A stretch of 21,112 nucleotides of DNA from Lactobacillus helveticus DSM 20075 = CGMCC 1.1877. GTDB lineage: Bacteria > Bacillota > Bacilli > Lactobacillales > Lactobacillaceae. How positions within the stretch are numbered: position 1 is the stretch's first letter; the number at the start of each line of letters is the position of its first letter. Under the pieces are notes generated by a model that saw only the letters and a program-made list of their open reading frames with translations, did not search any database and was not told where the DNA came from. Positions 8,310-16,320 of the stretch are shown piece after piece. The position numbers were made by a program, and so were the translations under genes. The DNA is taken from the NCBI RefSeq assembly GCF_000160855.1, contig NZ_GG700756.1:36887-57998 (forward strand), given 5' to 3'.

Positions 8310-10034
8310 CTACTTTCCTTGTTCTTCTTGGAACTTAGCAATTGAACTATAAAGCTCGTTAGTCTTCATTAATTCTTCATGCGTTCCAATATCTTGAATT
8401 TTACCGTGATCCATAACGATGATACGGTCAGCATCCTTAATTGAAACAATTCTTTGTGAAATGATGATCTTCGTTGTATCAGGCATGTCTTTAGCCAAAG
8501 AAGTTCTAATTTCACGTTCAGTACTGGTATCAACAGCTGAGGTAGAATCATCCAAAATTAAAATCTTAGGATTCTTAAGCAAAGCTCTCGCAATAGTAAT
8601 TCTTTGCTTTTGACCACCAGATACGTTGTTACCACCTTGTTCAATCATGGTATCGTAACCATCTGGCATTTCACGGATAAAGCCATCAGCATGCGCAATT
8701 TTAGCTGCAGCTACGACTTGTTCATCAGTAGCATTCTCGTTACCCCACTTGAGGTTATCCTTTACCGTACCAGTGAACAAAACGTTGTTTTGTAAAACCA
8801 TCGCAACGTTATCACGCAAAGTCTTTAAATCGTATGACTTAACGTTATGACTCGCCACACGAACGGCACCTGCCGTTACATCATACAAACGCGGAATCAT
8901 AGAAACCAAAGTTGACTTAGAAGAACCAGTTTCACCGATAATTCCTAAAGTTTCACCTGATCTGATATGCAAATTGATATCATGTAACGCATCGGTTTTA
9001 TCAGCTAATTCATATTTGAAACTAACATGATCAAAAATAATTTCACCGTTAGTCAAACGCTTAAGTGGCTTCTTAGGATTTTCAATGGTTGGCTTTTCAG
9101 TAATTACGGCAGCAATACGAGGACCACTAGCACCTGAAACAATCAATTGTGTAGTAATCATAGCTAAAATATTCAAACTGAACAAAACAGAGTTTGAATA
9201 TGTGAACATTGAGATAAGTTGACCAGTTTGCAAAGTGCCGCCAACAATTTCTTTAGCCCCAAACCAGCAGATAGCTAAATTAGAAATGTTCAAAACGGCA
9301 GCTACAACTAGTGCACTCAAAGACATGATCTTTTGCGCTGTAGCGAACAACTTATAAATAAAGCCTGATGCCTTTTCGAATTCCTTAATCTGATCTTTTT
9401 CCTGAACATAAGTCTTTACTTCGCGAATACCCCGAACATTTTCACGAACGACTTGGTTCATGCGGTCATATCCTCTAAAAATCTTAGGGAAATATGGATA
9501 TGCAGATTTAATAATTAATCCTAATAGAATCGCAAAAATTGGGCCTATAACTAAGAAAATCAAAGATAATCTTGGACTAATTATTACAGACATCACAATT
9601 GAAGCCAAGAACATCATTGGTGCTCTAACTGCAATTCTGATAATAATTTGATATGCCATTTGCACGTTATTAACATCAGTAGTCAAACGCGTAACCAAAC
9701 TAGCACTTGAAAAGCGATCGATATTTTCAAAAGAATAGTCCTGCATATGGTAGAACATATCCTTACGCAAGTTAGCCGCAAAACCCGCTGCAGCATGTGC
9801 TGAAACATAACTCGCACTAGCACCTAATATCAATGAAACGATAGTTATTATCAGCAATAACAACCCCATTTTACTGATATAGGACATATTCCCCTTCATA
9901 ATTCCATTATCGATCAAAATTCCGACCAAATATGGAATCAGCATTTCGATAATTACTTCGCCAATAATAAATAATGGTGAAAGCAATGACAATTTTTTAT
10001 ATTGTCTAATCGATTTGCTTAATGTTTTGACCAT
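8310..10034 (-). CDS. ABC exporter half-transporter, LmrC/BmrC-like (degenerate site subunit)
   Basis: The preferred start is the ATG at 10034, six bases after AGGTGG, giving 574 residues; an ATG 27 bases upstream has no ribosome binding site. Six membrane helices precede an ATPase domain with Walker A GETGSSKS (367-374) and signature VSGGQ (471-475). Walker B ends in LILDD, so the catalytic glutamate is replaced by D496, and the switch histidine is replaced by Q527. These changes pair with the LSQGQ signature of the partner and make one degenerate ATP site, a hallmark of heterodimeric exporters. It is the first gene of the two-gene operon and has a long leader with a hairpin. Confidence 0.9.
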   Translation of the reverse strand: MVKTLSKSIRQYKKLSLLSPLFIIGEVIIEMLIPYLVGILIDNGIMKGNMSYISKMGLLLLIITIVSLILGASASYVSAHAAAGFAANLRKDMFYHMQDYSFENIDRFSSASLVTRLTTDVNNVQMAYQIIIRIAVRAPMMFLASIVMSVIISPRLSLIFLVIGPIFAILLGLIIKSAYPYFPKIFRGYDRMNQVVRENVRGIREVKTYVQEKDQIKEFEKASGFIYKLFATAQKIMSLSALVVAAVLNISNLAICWFGAKEIVGGTLQTGQLISMFTYSNSVLFSLNILAMITTQLIVSGASGPRIAAVITEKPTIENPKKPLKRLTNGEIIFDHVSFKYELADKTDALHDINLHIRSGETLGIIGETGSSKSTLVSMIPRLYDVTAGAVRVASHNVKSYDLKTLRDNVAMVLQNNVLFTGTVKDNLKWGNENATDEQVVAAAKIAHADGFIREMPDGYDTMIEQGGNNVSGGQKQRITIARALLKNPKILILDDSTSAVDTSTEREIRTSLAKDMPDTTKIIISQRIVSIKDADRIIVMDHGKIQDIGTHEELMKTNELYSSIAKFQEEQGK

Positions 10035-10065
10035 ATAGGCCCACCTTTCCATACACTTCATAAAT

Positions 10066-10103
10066 AAAAAGATAAATAGGCTGTTACCTATTTGTCTTTT
10101 TTT
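10066..10103 (-). terminator. Hairpin between the DUF1129 gene and the ABC operon; terminator or attenuator
   Basis: A 15-bp stem (10066-10080 with 10087-10101, one G-T type mismatch, 6-nt loop) is followed on the minus strand by a T-rich run. It can end transcripts arriving from the DUF1129 gene. It also lies downstream of a possible promoter at 10119-10147 and upstream of the ABC start, so it may act as an attenuator for the exporter. Confidence 0.7.
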
Positions 10104-10108
10104 GACAT
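10088..10108 (-). CDS. Possible 6-codon leader peptide MSKKDK
   Basis: An ATG at 10108 opens a six-codon frame (MSKKDK) ending in TAG at 10088-10090. Most of this frame is the left arm of the terminator hairpin as transcribed on the minus strand. A ribosome on it would prevent the stem from forming. No Shine-Dalgarno sequence is visible upstream, which is the main weakness, and a frame this short can occur by chance. Confidence 0.25.
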   Translation of the reverse strand: MSKKDK

Positions 10109-10117
10109 TATTAAATT

Positions 10118-10147
10118 AAGTATGTACTTTTTCTTAAAAAGAAGCAA
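10118..10147 (-). promoter_or_regulatory. Possible ABC operon promoter with palindromic operator
   Basis: On the minus strand TTGCTT (10142-10147) and CATACT (10119-10124) are 17 bases apart. The -10 lies inside the palindrome AAGTACATACTT (10118-10129; arms AAGTA and TACTT), which could be a repressor site. Both hexamers are imperfect. Confidence 0.35.
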
Positions 10148-10148
10148 A

Positions 10149-10931
10149 TTATTTGCGTCGTACATTTGGTGCAAATGGTGAACCTGTAATCTTGTAATAT
10201 CTTCTGAACAAGTAGCGAGCACCAAATGCAATTGCAGCGATAATAATATCAACTTCACCTGGTAATACTGGGTTAATTGGCTTCAATGCTGGAAGAGATA
10301 ATAACCAAATCCATACGAATAATACAACGACAACTGCGATCATGCCTAAGATAATCTTAGCCCATGATTGACGCTTGCCATTTTTAGGCATAATCCAGTC
10401 ATTATACTTAACCATACCGATACCCATTACGATACCTACACTGGCTAAAGTCAAAATACCCATTTGAGAGTTTGCGGGTTGCTTCTTAGTTTCAAATAAA
10501 GCAACGATTCCAAACAAACCGACAAAAATTGCAAGATACATCAAGGCACCATCAATAGCTAATTGCCAAAATGGAGTTGCAACTGGCTTCTTGTCTGGAT
10601 GAAGCATTTGTTCTGCCTTGATTTTTGGAGAAGCTAAATATAAACCGTTGGCTGGTTGACCATGGCGTTGAGCCATTATAATTTCGCCTAATAATTTATC
10701 AGTCATCTCTACTGCTTCAGCACGAGAAATTGAACCTTGCAATTGTAATTCTTTTTCCAAACGGAAAACGTAATCTTGATTTTTATTACTCAACTTATTA
10801 CGTAATTCCTTAGGATCCATTTGCTTAATTTCTTCGTCTTGATTATCAGCTTCAGTTTGACGCTTCAGTTTTGCTTGCTTTTCACTATCAATATTTGAAG
10901 CTGTTTGTTCTTTTTTTGTCTCTTCAGCCAT
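10149..10931 (-). CDS. DUF1129 family membrane protein
   Basis: This 260-residue protein has a charged N-terminal domain of about 135 residues (Lys/Glu rich, with a helical MTDKLLGEIIMAQRHG segment) followed by four predicted membrane helices (about 141-165, 175-195, 206-228 and 232-250) and a basic tail. The arrangement matches the DUF1129 family found in lactobacilli, whose function is unknown. It starts 8 bases after the ychF stop with a TAGGAG site and is the last gene of that operon. A role in the envelope is likely only from its topology. Confidence 0.75.
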   Translation of the reverse strand: MAEETKKEQTASNIDSEKQAKLKRQTEADNQDEEIKQMDPKELRNKLSNKNQDYVFRLEKELQLQGSISRAEAVEMTDKLLGEIIMAQRHGQPANGLYLASPKIKAEQMLHPDKKPVATPFWQLAIDGALMYLAIFVGLFGIVALFETKKQPANSQMGILTLASVGIVMGIGMVKYNDWIMPKNGKRQSWAKIILGMIAVVVVLFVWIWLLSLPALKPINPVLPGEVDIIIAAIAFGARYLFRRYYKITGSPFAPNVRRK

Positions 10932-10939
10932 TCTTACTC

Positions 10940-12040
10940 CTAGACATTAAATCTAAATTCGATAATATCACCGTCTTGAACTTCGTAGTCCTTACCTTCA
11001 AGACGCAATTTACCTGCTTCCTTAACCTTTTGCATAGTTTCAAGTTTGTCCAAATCGTCAAAGGAAACAACTTCAGCACGAATGAAGCCACGTTCAAAGT
11101 CTGAGTGAATAACACCGGCAACTTGTGGAGCCTTCATACCCTTGTGGAAAGTCCAAGCACGAGTTTCAGGACCACCAGCAGTAAAGAAGGTTCTAAGACC
11201 TAAAATGTGGTAAGCAGCACGAATCAAACGGTCCAAACCAGATTCTTCAACGCCTTCCATTTCAAGAAATTCCTTCTTTTCATCGTCATCCATACCAGCA
11301 ATTTCTTCTTCAGTTGCGGCAGAAATACCTAAGCATTCAGCACCTTCGCTTTCAGCATGTTTCTTAACGATTTGGTAGTACTTGTCGCTTTCGGGGTCAG
11401 CCATTGAATCTTCAGCGATATTAGCTACGTAAATAACTGGCTTAGAAGTCAAAAGGAATAATCCCTTAACAATCTTTTGTTCATCTTCATTGAAGTCGAT
11501 TGAACGAGCAGCGTTACCTTCTTCAAGAACTGGTTGCAACTTATTAAGAACAGCCATTTCAGCTTTAGCTTCCTTGTCGCCTTGTTGAGCAACTTTCTTC
11601 ACCTTGTTGATGCGGCGGTTAACAGCATCAAGGTCGGCAATTGCAAGCTCTAAGTTAATAGTATTAATGTCTTCTTCTGGATCAACCTTACCTGTAACTG
11701 AAGTAATGTTGTCATCATCAAAAGCACGAACTACGTGAACAATAGCATCAGTTTGGCGAATGTTTTCGAGGAATTTGTTACCAAGACCTTCACCCTTTGA
11801 AGCACCCTTTACCAAACCGGCAATATCAGTAAATTCAAAAGTAGTGTGCACAATCTTCTTAGCAGGAATCAATTCTTGAATTCTTGCTAAACGCTTGTCA
11901 GGAACTTCAACCATTCCGACATTTGGTTCAATGGTGGCAAATGGGTAGTTAGCCATTTCTGCACCAGCCTTAGTAATCGCATTAAACAAAGTTGACTTAC
12001 CAACGTTTGGTAAACCAACGATACCAGCAGTTAATGACAT
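10940..12040 (-). CDS. ychF: Redox-regulated ATPase YchF (OLA1 family)
   Basis: This 366-residue cytoplasmic P-loop protein belongs to the Obg-like group that prefers ATP. It has G1 GLPNVGKST (9-17), G3 DIAGLV (72-77), and NIAE (207-210) in place of the GTP-specific NKxD, which explains the ATP preference. A coiled-coil region (about 135-200) interrupts the G domain, and a TGS domain ends in DGDIIEFRFNV as in most members. The family binds ribosomes and is linked to oxidative-stress responses. The start has AGAGGA upstream. It follows the DUF951 gene with 49 bases between and precedes the DUF1129 gene closely. Confidence 0.97.
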   Translation of the reverse strand: MSLTAGIVGLPNVGKSTLFNAITKAGAEMANYPFATIEPNVGMVEVPDKRLARIQELIPAKKIVHTTFEFTDIAGLVKGASKGEGLGNKFLENIRQTDAIVHVVRAFDDDNITSVTGKVDPEEDINTINLELAIADLDAVNRRINKVKKVAQQGDKEAKAEMAVLNKLQPVLEEGNAARSIDFNEDEQKIVKGLFLLTSKPVIYVANIAEDSMADPESDKYYQIVKKHAESEGAECLGISAATEEEIAGMDDDEKKEFLEMEGVEESGLDRLIRAAYHILGLRTFFTAGGPETRAWTFHKGMKAPQVAGVIHSDFERGFIRAEVVSFDDLDKLETMQKVKEAGKLRLEGKDYEVQDGDIIEFRFNV

Positions 12041-12089
12041 TTGTTGTCCTCTTTTTCTAAAAAATCTATTTTTATCTTACTTGTCTATT

Positions 12090-12353
12090 TTATCTAAAAT
12101 TTGGGCGAACGATACGATCTTTTGGCACATATTGCTCTTTTTTTGCATTAACCGGATCATTAGCCTTAGTTAAAACCTTTTTCAGCTTCCGGTTAAATTT
12201 GCTACGTGGCATCATAACCATGTGACCGCATCCCATACACTTCAGCTTAATATCAGCACCCATACGCAAAATTTCCCAGTCATTTACTTGGCATGCATGG
12301 GGCTTTTTCATTTGAACTGTATCAGCTAAATTATAAGCGATATCTTTAGTCAT
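12090..12353 (-). CDS. DUF951 small protein, YyzM-like
   Basis: This 87-residue protein matches the DUF951 family found between parB and ychF in many Firmicutes. The visible signature is KPHACQVNDWEILRMG followed by LKCMGCGHMVMM; C20 together with the CMGC cysteines suggests a small zinc site. The tail is basic. The start overlaps the end of parB by 8 bases (ATGACTAA), indicating translational coupling. Its function is not known; the fixed position suggests a link to segregation or translation genes. Confidence 0.88.
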   Translation of the reverse strand: MTKDIAYNLADTVQMKKPHACQVNDWEILRMGADIKLKCMGCGHMVMMPRSKFNRKLKKVLTKANDPVNAKKEQYVPKDRIVRPNFR

Positions 12354-13230
12354 CTAAATCAACACCTAACATATCAAGAATTCTATTCAACTCTTCAGCA
12401 GAAGTAAAATCAATTGATAGGTGACCCTTACCTTTTTTGGTTTCTGAAATATTAACGCTTGCGCCAAACTTATTAGAAAGTTGGTTTTCACTTGCTCTAA
12501 TAAAGGCTGACTTCTTAATAGCCTTATTTTGAGGCTTTTTGGCATTCATTTTATTGACCAAGGCTTCAACTTTACGAACAGGTATCCCTTCCTGGGCCAC
12601 CTTTTTAGCTAAGCCATCAATCTTGTCTTTATCTTTTAAAGCTAAAAGAGTTCTAGCTTGACCCATTGATAATTCGCCATGTTGCAATAAACGCTTAGTT
12701 TTGCTTGGTAAAGTCAATAAACGTAAATAGTTGGCAATATATGGACGAGACTTACCCATTCTCTTAGAAATTTCTTCTTGAGTCAAGCTAAGATTTTTTT
12801 GTAGCATTTCATAAGCTTGAGCTTCTTCAAGTGGGGTCAAATCTTCACGTTGCAAGTTTTCTAGTACTGCAACTTCCATCATTTGACTCTCGTCAAACTT
12901 ACGAACAATTGCAGGAATAATCTTTTTCTTAGCTAACTTCGATGCACGATAACGGCGTTCACCGGCAATAATTTCATAGCCATTGACGGACTTGCGCACG
13001 ACAATAGGTTGAAAAACGCCATTTTCCTTAATAGAATCAGATAATTCCTTCAGGCTCTTATCGTCAAATCGTTTTCTAGGTTGGTATGGATTAGGCCGAA
13101 TCTCACTTAAATTGAGTTCTTGAACTTCTTCAGTCTCTTCAATTTGTGGTTCATCTTCAAATAAGGCTTCAATACCACGGCCTAAGCCGCCTTTTTTTCT
13201 AGTTTCTTTACTTTTGGAGTCTCTTACCAT
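12346..13230 (-). CDS. parB: Chromosome-partitioning protein ParB (Spo0J)
   Basis: This 294-residue protein loads on parS sites as a CTP-dependent clamp and recruits condensin near the origin. The N-terminal LGRGIEALF (16-24) is the segment that stimulates ParA ATPase. The ParB/Srx domain carries the CTP-binding GERRYR (90-95) and the ENLQRE motif (124-129). A helix-turn-helix lies at about 149-172 (TQEEISKRMGKSRPYIANYLR). The C-terminal part fits the dimerisation domain. The start overlaps parA by 23 bases and has GAGGTG ahead. Confidence 0.95.
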   Translation of the reverse strand: MVRDSKSKETRKKGGLGRGIEALFEDEPQIEETEEVQELNLSEIRPNPYQPRKRFDDKSLKELSDSIKENGVFQPIVVRKSVNGYEIIAGERRYRASKLAKKKIIPAIVRKFDESQMMEVAVLENLQREDLTPLEEAQAYEMLQKNLSLTQEEISKRMGKSRPYIANYLRLLTLPSKTKRLLQHGELSMGQARTLLALKDKDKIDGLAKKVAQEGIPVRKVEALVNKMNAKKPQNKAIKKSAFIRASENQLSNKFGASVNISETKKGKGHLSIDFTSAEELNRILDMLGVDLDD

Positions 13231-13987
13231 GAGCTTTTAACACCTCTTTTGCTAAATCATCATATACCTTAGCACCACGAGATCTTGGAGCATATTCGGT
13301 AATCGGCTGACCATAACTTGGAGCCTCTGCTAATTTAGTAATTCTTGGGATAATTGTCTTATAAACTTTTTTACTAAAGTATGATTGTACTTCCTTAACT
13401 ACTTCAGCACCCAAATTAGTTCTAGCATCCAGCATAGTTAAAAGCACGCCTTCAACGCCTAAGTCCTTATTGAAGTGCTTTTGTACTAAACGAATAGTAT
13501 TTAAAAGCTGACTTAAACCTTCCATAGCGTAGTACTCACTTTGAACTGGGATCAAAATTGAATCGGATGCAGTAAAGGCATTAATTGAAAGCTGCCCCAA
13601 TGAAGGAGGACAATCCATAAAGACAAAATCATATTGATCACTAATTGCATCTAAAGATGACTTCAGTCTCGTTTCACGTGCCATCATGCTAATTAACTCA
13701 GTTTCAGCTCCAGATAAATTAATAGTTGCTGGAACCATGTCTAACTTAGCTGTTGACGTATGATGAATCGTATCTTGGATTGGAATTTCGTCAATCAAAA
13801 CATTGTAAATGTCCTGGTCAATCTCTGATTTTTCAATTCCTAAACCAGAGGTGGCATTTCCTTGTGGGTCAATATCCACAATTAAAACACGGTAACCACG
13901 GTCGGCAATTGAGGCTGCTAGATTAATAGTAGTAGTGGTTTTACCCACGCCACCTTTTTGGTTAGCAACCGAAATTACATTTACCAT
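13208..13987 (-). CDS. parA: Chromosome-partitioning ATPase ParA (Soj)
   Basis: This 259-residue protein is a deviant-Walker ATPase that binds DNA non-specifically as an ATP dimer and works with ParB in origin segregation and initiation control. The deviant Walker A is KGGVGKTT (11-18), followed by the DIDPQGNAT segment (38-46) and Walker B FMDCPPSLG. The length is normal for Soj. It lies 15 bases after noc and overlaps parB, which implies co-expression. Confidence 0.96.
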   Translation of the reverse strand: MVNVISVANQKGGVGKTTTTINLAASIADRGYRVLIVDIDPQGNATSGLGIEKSEIDQDIYNVLIDEIPIQDTIHHTSTAKLDMVPATINLSGAETELISMMARETRLKSSLDAISDQYDFVFMDCPPSLGQLSINAFTASDSILIPVQSEYYAMEGLSQLLNTIRLVQKHFNKDLGVEGVLLTMLDARTNLGAEVVKEVQSYFSKKVYKTIIPRITKLAEAPSYGQPITEYAPRSRGAKVYDDLAKEVLKAHGKRLQK

Positions 13988-14002
13988 ATTTTCCCATCCT
14001 TT

Positions 14003-14842
14003 CTACTTTCTTTTTAATTCAATGGTGATTTTATAATCATCAGGATTTTTATCTTCTTTAATTTTAACCTTAATTCCTGAATCTTTTGCCAATTTGACAG
14101 CCTTCTTGATGGTATTAATTTGAACTTTAAAATCCTTAGGGATGCGGTTAACAACACGCTTTTGTTCTGCTTTTTCTTTCTTCTTAGGTTGAGGATTAAA
14201 GTAGGCATCAACATCTTTAGCAATTTCTTCAGTTTGCTTTACATTCAAGCCTTTAGCTTCAACCTCAGCTAAAACTCGTTTTTGATCTGCAACATCTAAA
14301 TTTAAAAGAGCACGACCATGACGAGCAGTAATCTTGCCTTCAACTAAAGCAGTTTGCACATCATCATCTAATTTGAGCAAGCGCAACTTGTTTGCAACAT
14401 AAGATTGAGATTTGCCCATGTCTTTAGCCAAAGCAGTCTGAGTTAAATCATTTAATTTCATTAAATTAGTATAAGCTTTAGCTTCATCAATGGGGTTCAA
14501 GTCTTCTCTTTGCAAGTTTTCAATTAAAGCAAGAGAAGCTGCTTGATCATCGTTCATATTCTTGACGATTGCTGGAATAGTCTCCCAGCCTAAACTCTTA
14601 GCAGCACGATAGCGACGTTCACCTGCAATAATCTCATAGTGATCATCACCATCTTCACGTACTACGATTGGTTGAAGCAATCCATCTTGATCAAGAGTAT
14701 CAGCCAATTCCTTAATTGAGTCATCAGAAAATTGACGTCGTGGTTGATATTGATTAGGAACAATCTTATCTAACTCAAGATCTTGAATTTGCTTATTCTT
14801 AGGGATTTCTTCATCATGATGCATAAAAGAAAATAATGACAT
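14003..14842 (-). CDS. noc: Nucleoid occlusion protein Noc
   Basis: This 279-residue ParB paralogue should bind its own sites and block division over the chromosome. It has the CTP-binding GERRYR (74-79), the ENLQRED motif (108-114), and a helix-turn-helix at about 134-157 (TQTALAKDMGKSQSYVANKL). The short N-terminus MSLFSFMHH can form the amphipathic membrane-targeting helix of Noc and lacks the ParA-stimulating LGRGIEALF of ParB. Position between rsmG and parA matches Bacillus noc. The start has AGGAG nearby. Confidence 0.88.
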   Translation of the reverse strand: MSLFSFMHHDEEIPKNKQIQDLELDKIVPNQYQPRRQFSDDSIKELADTLDQDGLLQPIVVREDGDDHYEIIAGERRYRAAKSLGWETIPAIVKNMNDDQAASLALIENLQREDLNPIDEAKAYTNLMKLNDLTQTALAKDMGKSQSYVANKLRLLKLDDDVQTALVEGKITARHGRALLNLDVADQKRVLAEVEAKGLNVKQTEEIAKDVDAYFNPQPKKKEKAEQKRVVNRIPKDFKVQINTIKKAVKLAKDSGIKVKIKEDKNPDDYKITIELKRK

Positions 14843-14856
14843 TCTTCATACTCCTA

Positions 14857-15579
14857 TTAACATATTGGTTTACGCCGCGGCGTCCCTGCTTGACGAGGGT
14901 ATTTCTTTGGCGTCTCTTTTACTTTTTTAACTAAAACCAAAGTTCTTTCTTCTGTAGTTCCTGGTAAAGTCAGCTCTTCATCTTTAATCAATTTGCCGCC
15001 GAGAACTGCAAGTGCTTTTTTGCCTTCATCCAGTTCGTCTTCAGCCTTTGGCCCCTTAAGAGCTACAAAATAGCCGTCTTTTTTTACCAGCGGTAAGCAA
15101 TACTCGCTCAAAACGCTCATCTTGGCTACGGCACGTGCGGTAACAATGTCGAACTTTTCACGATAAAGCTTATTTTGACCAACGTCTTCGGCACGACCAT
15201 GAACCAACTCCACATTATCCAAACCCAATTTAGCAATCAGGTCTTTCAAAAAAGTTAATCTTTTAGCTAGTGAATCAACAATTGTTACTTTAAGAGATGG
15301 CTTTAAAATCTTCAACGGAATCGAAGGAAAACCAGCTCCTGCTCCGACATCACAAAGAGTAGCTCCATCTTTAAAAACATCGCCAAAAACAAAAAGTGGC
15401 GTAATACTATCATAAAAATGCTTGAGATAAACTTCATTTTCTTCTGTAATTCGAGTCAAGTTAACATGTTCATTGACCTCAATTAAGAATTTAAAATAAA
15501 GTTTAAATTGTTCTTTTTGTTTATCAGTTAATACAAAATTATGTTTTGATAATTCTAAGATAAATTTTTCAGGATTCAT
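14857..15579 (-). CDS. rsmG: 16S rRNA (guanine-527-N7) methyltransferase RsmG
   Basis: This 240-residue enzyme methylates G527 of 16S rRNA using S-adenosylmethionine; its loss gives low-level streptomycin resistance in several bacteria. Motif I is [10 protein letters not shown] (78-87), preceded by NLTRI (40-44) and the HFYDS segment (54-58), and the ARAVA motif follows. The basic tail ([13 protein letters not shown]) is typical. It is the first gene of the segregation operon. The ribosome binding site is GGGTG just before the ATG, right after a hairpin. Confidence 0.96.
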   Translation of the reverse strand: MNPEKFILELSKHNFVLTDKQKEQFKLYFKFLIEVNEHVNLTRITEENEVYLKHFYDSITPLFVFGDVFKDGATLCDVGAGAGFPSIPLKILKPSLKVTIVDSLAKRLTFLKDLIAKLGLDNVELVHGRAEDVGQNKLYREKFDIVTARAVAKMSVLSEYCLPLVKKDGYFVALKGPKAEDELDEGKKALAVLGGKLIKDEELTLPGTTEERTLVLVKKVKETPKKYPRQAGTPRRKPIC

Positions 15580-15580
15580 T

Positions 15581-15605
15581 TTTCACCCGTGAAACCTTGT
15601 TTCAC
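15581..15605 (-). repeat. Array of parS-like half-sites in the rsmG leader
   Basis: TTTCAC (15581-15586) and GTGAAAC (15589-15595) are arranged as an inverted pair with a 2-base CC gap. GTGAAAC and GTTTCAC (15599-15605) form a second, perfect 7-bp inverted repeat with a CTT spacer. The half-site matches the parS half TGTTTCAC, but both centres differ from the CAC/GTG junction of true parS. As RNA it would form a hairpin immediately upstream of the ribosome binding site. Confidence 0.5.
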
Positions 15606-15712
15606 ACTTCTAAATTTAACGCTAAATATACTTATTAATAAAGATAAATCGTCCTTACAATTATGAAGTATTTTATTGCAATCGTCAAAGTTTTGCCGCA
15701 TGCAAAATAGGG

Positions 15713-15732
15713 TATAATATTCCGCAAAGGAG
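15713..15732 (+). promoter_or_regulatory. -10 element and ribosome binding site of cvpA
   Basis: TATAAT at 15713-15718 is preceded by a weak -35 (TTTTGC, 16-base spacing). AAGGAG at 15727-15732 lies 8 bases before the ATG, so the leader is very short. The rest of the 161-base divergent region towards rsmG holds no other feature I can support apart from the half-site array; a minus-strand promoter for rsmG must lie here but is not obvious. Confidence 0.6.
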
Positions 15733-15740
15733 AATGAAAA

Positions 15741-16277
15741 ATGGTTGTTACTTTACTTGTTTTAGCTTATTTAGCTTACAAAGCCTATACGGGCTATAAA
15801 ACTGGCTTTACCAGATACATTATTGGTTTAATTTGTTCCGCCATTGTCTTCATGGTTGCAATTTTCATGCAAAATCCATTTGGCGATTGGCTTTATACCC
15901 AAATTACGGGAGAAATGATCAAAAGCAACTCAACAACTAATGTAGAATTGATGATCGCGCGCTTTGCGGCCTTCTTCATTATCTTCTTTGTTGGCAAAAT
16001 GATCATGAAAATATTTAAAGGTTGGATTCCTGCTAAAAATCCACACGCCACTAATCTTGGCAGCCTTTTAGATAATGTTCTAGGAGCTCTAGTATCCCTA
16101 GTAGCCAGCTACTTCATAGTCTACGTTGTCTTATCAATGTTCAATGCTTTGCAAAATCCATGGTTCATGCAACAGACAATAGATTCTAGCTTTTTGCGTT
16201 TCATTATCTACAGCACACCTGGGCTTTCCAACGGCGTCTTCAACAGTATCTTCAATATTGGCAAGACCGTTGGTTAA
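15741..16277 (+). CDS. CvpA family membrane protein
   Basis: This 178-residue protein has four predicted membrane helices (about 1-18, 26-46, 68-86 and 113-133) and matches the CvpA/colicin V production family by topology, with a helix-breaking basic segment at 88-100 (KGWIPAKNPH). The family is linked to envelope stress in other bacteria, with no defined biochemical role. It is the only plus-strand gene in the window, and is transcribed away from rsmG and towards apbE. It has a good ribosome binding site and its own terminator. Confidence 0.8.
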   Translation: MVVTLLVLAYLAYKAYTGYKTGFTRYIIGLICSAIVFMVAIFMQNPFGDWLYTQITGEMIKSNSTTNVELMIARFAAFFIIFFVGKMIMKIFKGWIPAKNPHATNLGSLLDNVLGALVSLVASYFIVYVVLSMFNALQNPWFMQQTIDSSFLRFIIYSTPGLSNGVFNSIFNIGKTVG

Positions 16278-16279
16278 AC

Positions 16280-16320
16280 AAAATAGGACTAAACAAACTA
16301 TTTGCTTAGTCCTATTTTTT
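16280..16320. terminator. Shared terminator between cvpA and the apbE-like gene
   Basis: A 13-bp stem pairs 16280-16292 with 16306-16318. T-runs or T-rich ends follow on both strands, so it serves both convergent genes. The apbE-like stop codon overlaps its edge. Confidence 0.85.

Noticed and set aside
10035..10061. Nine-codon N-terminal extension of the first ABC gene
   Set aside because: The upstream ATG has no ribosome binding site, while the ATG at 10034 has AGGTGG six bases ahead, and homologous exporters begin near MVKTL.
12060..12090. Near-repeat of AGATAAAATAGA between the DUF951 gene and ychF
   Set aside because: Simple AT-rich similarity without pairing potential or clear promoter hexamers.
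13669..13685. parS-like GTTTCACGTG within parA
   Set aside because: Only the 10-base core matches; at least five of the 16 parS positions differ and the other half is missing. It is explained by the codons for ARET.
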